A DNA stretch of 64,000 nt. It comes from Acidovorax sp. Leaf160. Lineage in GTDB: Bacteria; Pseudomonadota; Gammaproteobacteria; Burkholderiales; Burkholderiaceae_C. Shown piece after piece: positions 61,497-64,000 of the stretch. The translations under genes and the position numbers were made by a program. The DNA lies in NCBI RefSeq assembly GCF_001424265.1, contig NZ_LMOV01000006.1:26038-90037 (forward strand). The letters are read 5' to 3'. The notes below the pieces were generated by a model, which saw only the letters and a program-made list of their open reading frames with translations, was not told the DNA's origin and did not search any database. Position 1 is the first letter of the stretch; every line of letters begins with the position of its first letter.

Positions 61497-62834
61497 TCAG
61501 GCGTGGGGAAGCACAGCCGCCACCAGCGTGCCTTCGCCCAGGTCGGAGGTCACCGTGAGGCGGCCCCCTGCGGCTTCCACGCGATGCCGCATGCCCATGA
61601 GCCCGTGGGAGCTGGCGTTGATGGTGGAGGTGTCGAATCCGTTGCCGTCGTCCCGGATCTGCACCGACACATGGGTGGGGTAGTTGTGCACCGCCACGAG
61701 CACCTTGCGTGCTTCTGCGTAGCGCCCGATGTTGGTGAGCGATTCCTGCACCACCCGGTAGACCGTCAGCTGCACCGGCTCGGGCAGGTCCACCGTCTCC
61801 AGGTTGACCTCCACTTCGATGCCGCTGCGCTCGGCGAACTCGCGGGTCAGGATTTCCAGCGACGCGGTAAGGCCCAGGTTGAACAGCGACGAAGGCCGCA
61901 GGTCTTCGATGATGCGTCTCTTGAGGGCGATCCCGCTGTTCAGCGTTTCGGTCAGATGGCGAAGGCGTTCCGCGATCTCGGGTACCTGCACGTCCACCCG
62001 CGATTTCAACCGGGCCACGTCCAGCTTGGCAGCCGTCAGCAGCGCGCCCAGTTCGTCATGCAGTTCGCGCGCGAGGTGCCCGCGTTCGTCTTCCCGCACC
62101 TGCTGCAGGTGGTTCGCCAACTCGGTCAGCGACGCGGTGCGCTCGCGCACCAGGCCTTCGAGCCGGTCGCGTTCGCGCGCCAGCACTTCCTGCTCGCGCT
62201 CGCTGACGGCCTGCAGGGTGATCGCCTGGTGGAGGTACATGTAGAAGGCCAGCAGCACGATGGCCGCGAACGCAGCGATACCGACGCGCGACAGCAAGAG
62301 CGAGTGCAGGATGTCCTGCGTGCTGTGCGCCGTGCGCTGCGCGCTGCGCTCGATCAGCAGCGAGGCCTGCGTGCGGATCGCGTCCATGTTCTCCTTGCCC
62401 ACGTCGGTGGACAGAACGAACTTCCATGCATCGTCGTTGTTCTGCCGGCGCAGCCGCAGGCTCAAGTCGAGCTCGGACATCTTGCGTGCGATCTGCCGCG
62501 AGAGCTGGGCGAAGTCCGCCAGATCTTCCGGTGAATCGACGAACAGGGCGCGCAGCTCGTCCAGGTTGCTGTTCAGCGTGGTGATCGACTTCTGATAGGG
62601 CTCGAGGTAGCGCTCGTCGCCCGTGAGCAGATAGCCCCGCAGGCCAGTCTCCGCGTCCAGCGTGTTCTGCATCAGCCGGTCGAGTGCGGCCCGCGTGGTG
62701 TGGGTGCGCGTCAAGGCGCTCACCGCGTCGCGCGAGCGGGAGTAACCGACCTCGTTGATGCCCACCAGCACAGACACCGCCAGCAATGCCAAAGGCAGGC
62801 TGACAGCCATCTTGCGGAAATTGGGCCAGCGCAT
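61497..62834 (-). CDS. CHASE3 sensor histidine kinase of the NarL/UhpB type
   Basis: Membrane kinase (445 residues). Helix 1 (KMAVSLPLALLAVSVLVGI) and helix 2 (GIAAFAAIVLLAFYMYL) flank a periplasmic CHASE3 domain recognisable by LDAETGLRGYLLTGDERYLE. A coiled coil leads to a HisKA_3 domain with phospho-acceptor H259 in ARELHDELGALLTAAK, and an ATPase domain with ESLTNIGRYAEA (N box), RDDGNGFDT (G1) and SSHGLMGMRHRVEAAGG (G2). Its partner regulator is divergent, 141 bp away. The signal is unknown; CHASE3 ligands are generally unidentified. It lies beside the stress cluster at 59558-61262, a plausible target set. Confidence 0.92.
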   Translation of the reverse strand: MRWPNFRKMAVSLPLALLAVSVLVGINEVGYSRSRDAVSALTRTHTTRAALDRLMQNTLDAETGLRGYLLTGDERYLEPYQKSITTLNSNLDELRALFVDSPEDLADFAQLSRQIARKMSELDLSLRLRRQNNDDAWKFVLSTDVGKENMDAIRTQASLLIERSAQRTAHSTQDILHSLLLSRVGIAAFAAIVLLAFYMYLHQAITLQAVSEREQEVLARERDRLEGLVRERTASLTELANHLQQVREDERGHLARELHDELGALLTAAKLDVARLKSRVDVQVPEIAERLRHLTETLNSGIALKRRIIEDLRPSSLFNLGLTASLEILTREFAERSGIEVEVNLETVDLPEPVQLTVYRVVQESLTNIGRYAEARKVLVAVHNYPTHVSVQIRDDGNGFDTSTINASSHGLMGMRHRVEAAGGRLTVTSDLGEGTLVAAVLPHA

Positions 62835-62975
62835 ATATAGGTTTCTCCGGACGACAGGTCAATGTTTTCTGGATAATGTGAATTGCCGCAGCCGGCTTGA
62901 CGGGTGCAGGCATGCTGATGCACCCTGCAGCGGCTTACGATAACGCTAAAGAGCGACCTTCTGAAAGAAAGCTTA

Positions 62976-63608
62976 ATGATCAAGATTGGGATTGTTGATG
63001 ACCATGCCATTGTCCGTTCCGGACTGCGGCAATTTCTTTCTGAGCACGTGGACCTGCGTGTCGTGGGAGAAGCCTCCAACGGTCGCGAGGCGATTGACCT
63101 GGTGCGCGCCGAAGAAATCGACGTGCTGTTGATGGACTTGTCCATGCCCGGCCAGAGCGGCCTGGATGCGTTGGCCATGCTGCGCGCCAAGGCGCCTGAC
63201 ATGGGCATCCTGATCCTGAGCGGCTACCCCGAAGAGCACTACGCGATCAACCTGATCCGCCAGGGTGCGAGCGGCTACCTCAACAAGGAATGCGACCCCA
63301 AGGAAATCGTGGAGGCGATCCGCACGATCTCGCTGGGCCGCCGCTATCTCACCCCTGCCGTGGCCGACCTGCTGGCGCAGCAACTCAACCGCAAGGACGA
63401 CGCGCCTCCGCACGAGCAGCTGTCGGAGCGGGAATTCCAGGTGTTCCTGAAGCTGGCCAAGGGCGAGACGGCGGGCGACATCGCCAAGTCGCTGTCGTTG
63501 AGCGTCAAGACCGTGAGCACCTACCGCACCCGTTTGATGGAAAAGATGGCGCTGTCGTCCAACAGCGACCTGACGTACTACGCCCTCAAGAACAAGCTGA
63601 TCGATTGA
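62976..63608 (+). CDS. NarL/FixJ-family response regulator
   Basis: Two-domain regulator (210 residues). The receiver domain has the acidic pair in IVDDHAIVRSGL (D8, D9), phospho-acceptor D54 in VLLMDLSMPGQSG, and the conserved Lys in ASGYLNKECDPKE. The C-terminal LuxR-type HTH reads LSEREFQVFLKLAKGETAGD and SLSLSVKTVSTYRTRLMEKM. The ATG at 62976 has a GAAAG site 6 nt upstream. Divergent from the CHASE3 kinase, with which it forms a two-component pair. Confidence 0.93.
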   Translation: MIKIGIVDDHAIVRSGLRQFLSEHVDLRVVGEASNGREAIDLVRAEEIDVLLMDLSMPGQSGLDALAMLRAKAPDMGILILSGYPEEHYAINLIRQGASGYLNKECDPKEIVEAIRTISLGRRYLTPAVADLLAQQLNRKDDAPPHEQLSEREFQVFLKLAKGETAGDIAKSLSLSVKTVSTYRTRLMEKMALSSNSDLTYYALKNKLID

Positions 63609-63706
63609 TCCATTGATCGATCGATCTGCCGAGCTGGAGACGGCTCGGGCCGGGCCGGCAGCACTGCCGGCCGCGCCGGTCCACGGGGGCTGGACGCTTC
63701 TATAAG

Positions 63707-64000
63707 TGACCCGTCCTGCATAGCGTTGACACTGAGGGACTGTTAAAACTCCAGCCGGACTATCCGGCCAATGACGCCCGATGCACTGCATCGGGCGTTC
63801 GCATTTTCAGCGACAGATGCGGTCGCTCGCAGTTGTAGATCCTGATCGACTGCGCAACCATGCGCCTGGCCTGCTCCAGGCCTGCAGGGCGATGCAGCAG
63901 GAACTCGGTCTTCAGGATGCCGTTGACCCGCTCGGCCAGTGCGTTCTGGTAGCAGTCGTAGCCGTCGGTCATCGAGCAGGTCACACCGTGGCGCTGGTGC
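63707..64000 (-). mobile_element. Right part of an IS3-family insertion sequence (continues beyond window)
   Basis: The element contains the 3' part of a DDE transposase gene and probably ends at 63707 with TGACCCGTCCTGCA, starting with the TG expected for IS3-family ends. The other terminus is outside the window, so the inverted repeat and target duplication cannot be confirmed. Confidence 0.7.
63760..63999 (-). CDS. IS3-family transposase OrfB, C-terminal part
   Basis: Visible C-terminal 79 residues of an rve-type integrase core, entering from the window edge with HQRHGVTCSMTDGYDCYQNA. The catalytic glutamate of the DDE triad is in NALAERVNGILKTE, and the C-terminal part reads RIYNCERPHLSLKMRTPDA, typical of IS3/IS1222-like elements. 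The usual text at one point is NxxRPHLSL, here NCERPHLSL. Whether the gene is intact cannot be seen. Confidence 0.9.
   Translation of the reverse strand, partial: HQRHGVTCSMTDGYDCYQNALAERVNGILKTEFLLHRPAGLEQARRMVAQSIRIYNCERPHLSLKMRTPDAVHRASLAG

Overview
The window is GC-rich chromosomal DNA from a betaproteobacterium, most likely a Comamonadaceae member close to Acidovorax/Paracidovorax. The evidence is the gene order around the aa3 cytochrome oxidase, the many Bug/TctC solute-binding proteins, and several intergenic repeats that I associate with that family. Assignments rest on reading motifs and gene order; no database search was possible.

Layout. 1-2136: the end of a catabolic operon (AtoE-type short-chain fatty acid transporter, muconolactone isomerase-like protein, Bug receptor). 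2317-16338: a complete nicotinate (vitamin B3) degradation locus. The minus-strand operon nicE-nicD-nicX-nicF-nicB1 faces the plus-strand operon nicC-nicA-nicB2, followed by the transporter nicT and the MarR regulator nicR. Together they take nicotinate through 6-hydroxynicotinate, 2,5-dihydroxypyridine, N-formylmaleamate and maleamate to maleate and fumarate. The molybdenum subunit is encoded apart from a cytochrome subunit that still carries a decayed copy of the molybdenum domain, and a broken xdhC maturation gene lies directly behind nicB1. 16720-25915: mixed genes (TonB receptor with a Fur box, CPA2 antiporter, LysE exporter, orphan ParA, MaoC hydratase, TrmL, an 8-bp tandem repeat, ComF, BioC-like methyltransferase). 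26372-37065: cytochrome c oxidase structural and assembly genes (ctaC, ctaD, a 36-residue protein, ctaG, ctaE, SURF1, a CxxxC protein, ctaA, ctaB, SCO) ending at an FNR-type regulator with all four apparent iron-sulfur ligands. 37312-41224: a Bug receptor, a TauD-type dioxygenase and a LysR regulator. 41376-50015: rpoH, a chemoreceptor, ftsY, two M16 proteins, rsmD and coaD.

50081-59334 holds the least understood unit: two transglutaminase-like proteins flanking a fusion of a circularly permuted ATP-grasp enzyme with an alpha-E domain, next to an opposing zinc-ribbon metallopeptidase. It looks like a peptide-forming or protein-modifying system with a protease. 59558-63608 is a stress-type minus-strand cluster (BON lipoprotein, ferritin-like protein, DUF883, DUF1328) beside a divergent CHASE3 histidine kinase and NarL-type regulator. 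The window ends inside an IS3-family element.

The most distinctive non-coding signal is a 55-bp repeat present six times: a 17-nt AT-rich palindrome, exactly 20 variable nt, then a GCGC box. Five copies are largely intergenic, although one of them appears to supply the start codon of the FNR-like gene. The sixth lies in frame inside a coding sequence and encodes most of the signal peptide of the second M16 protein.
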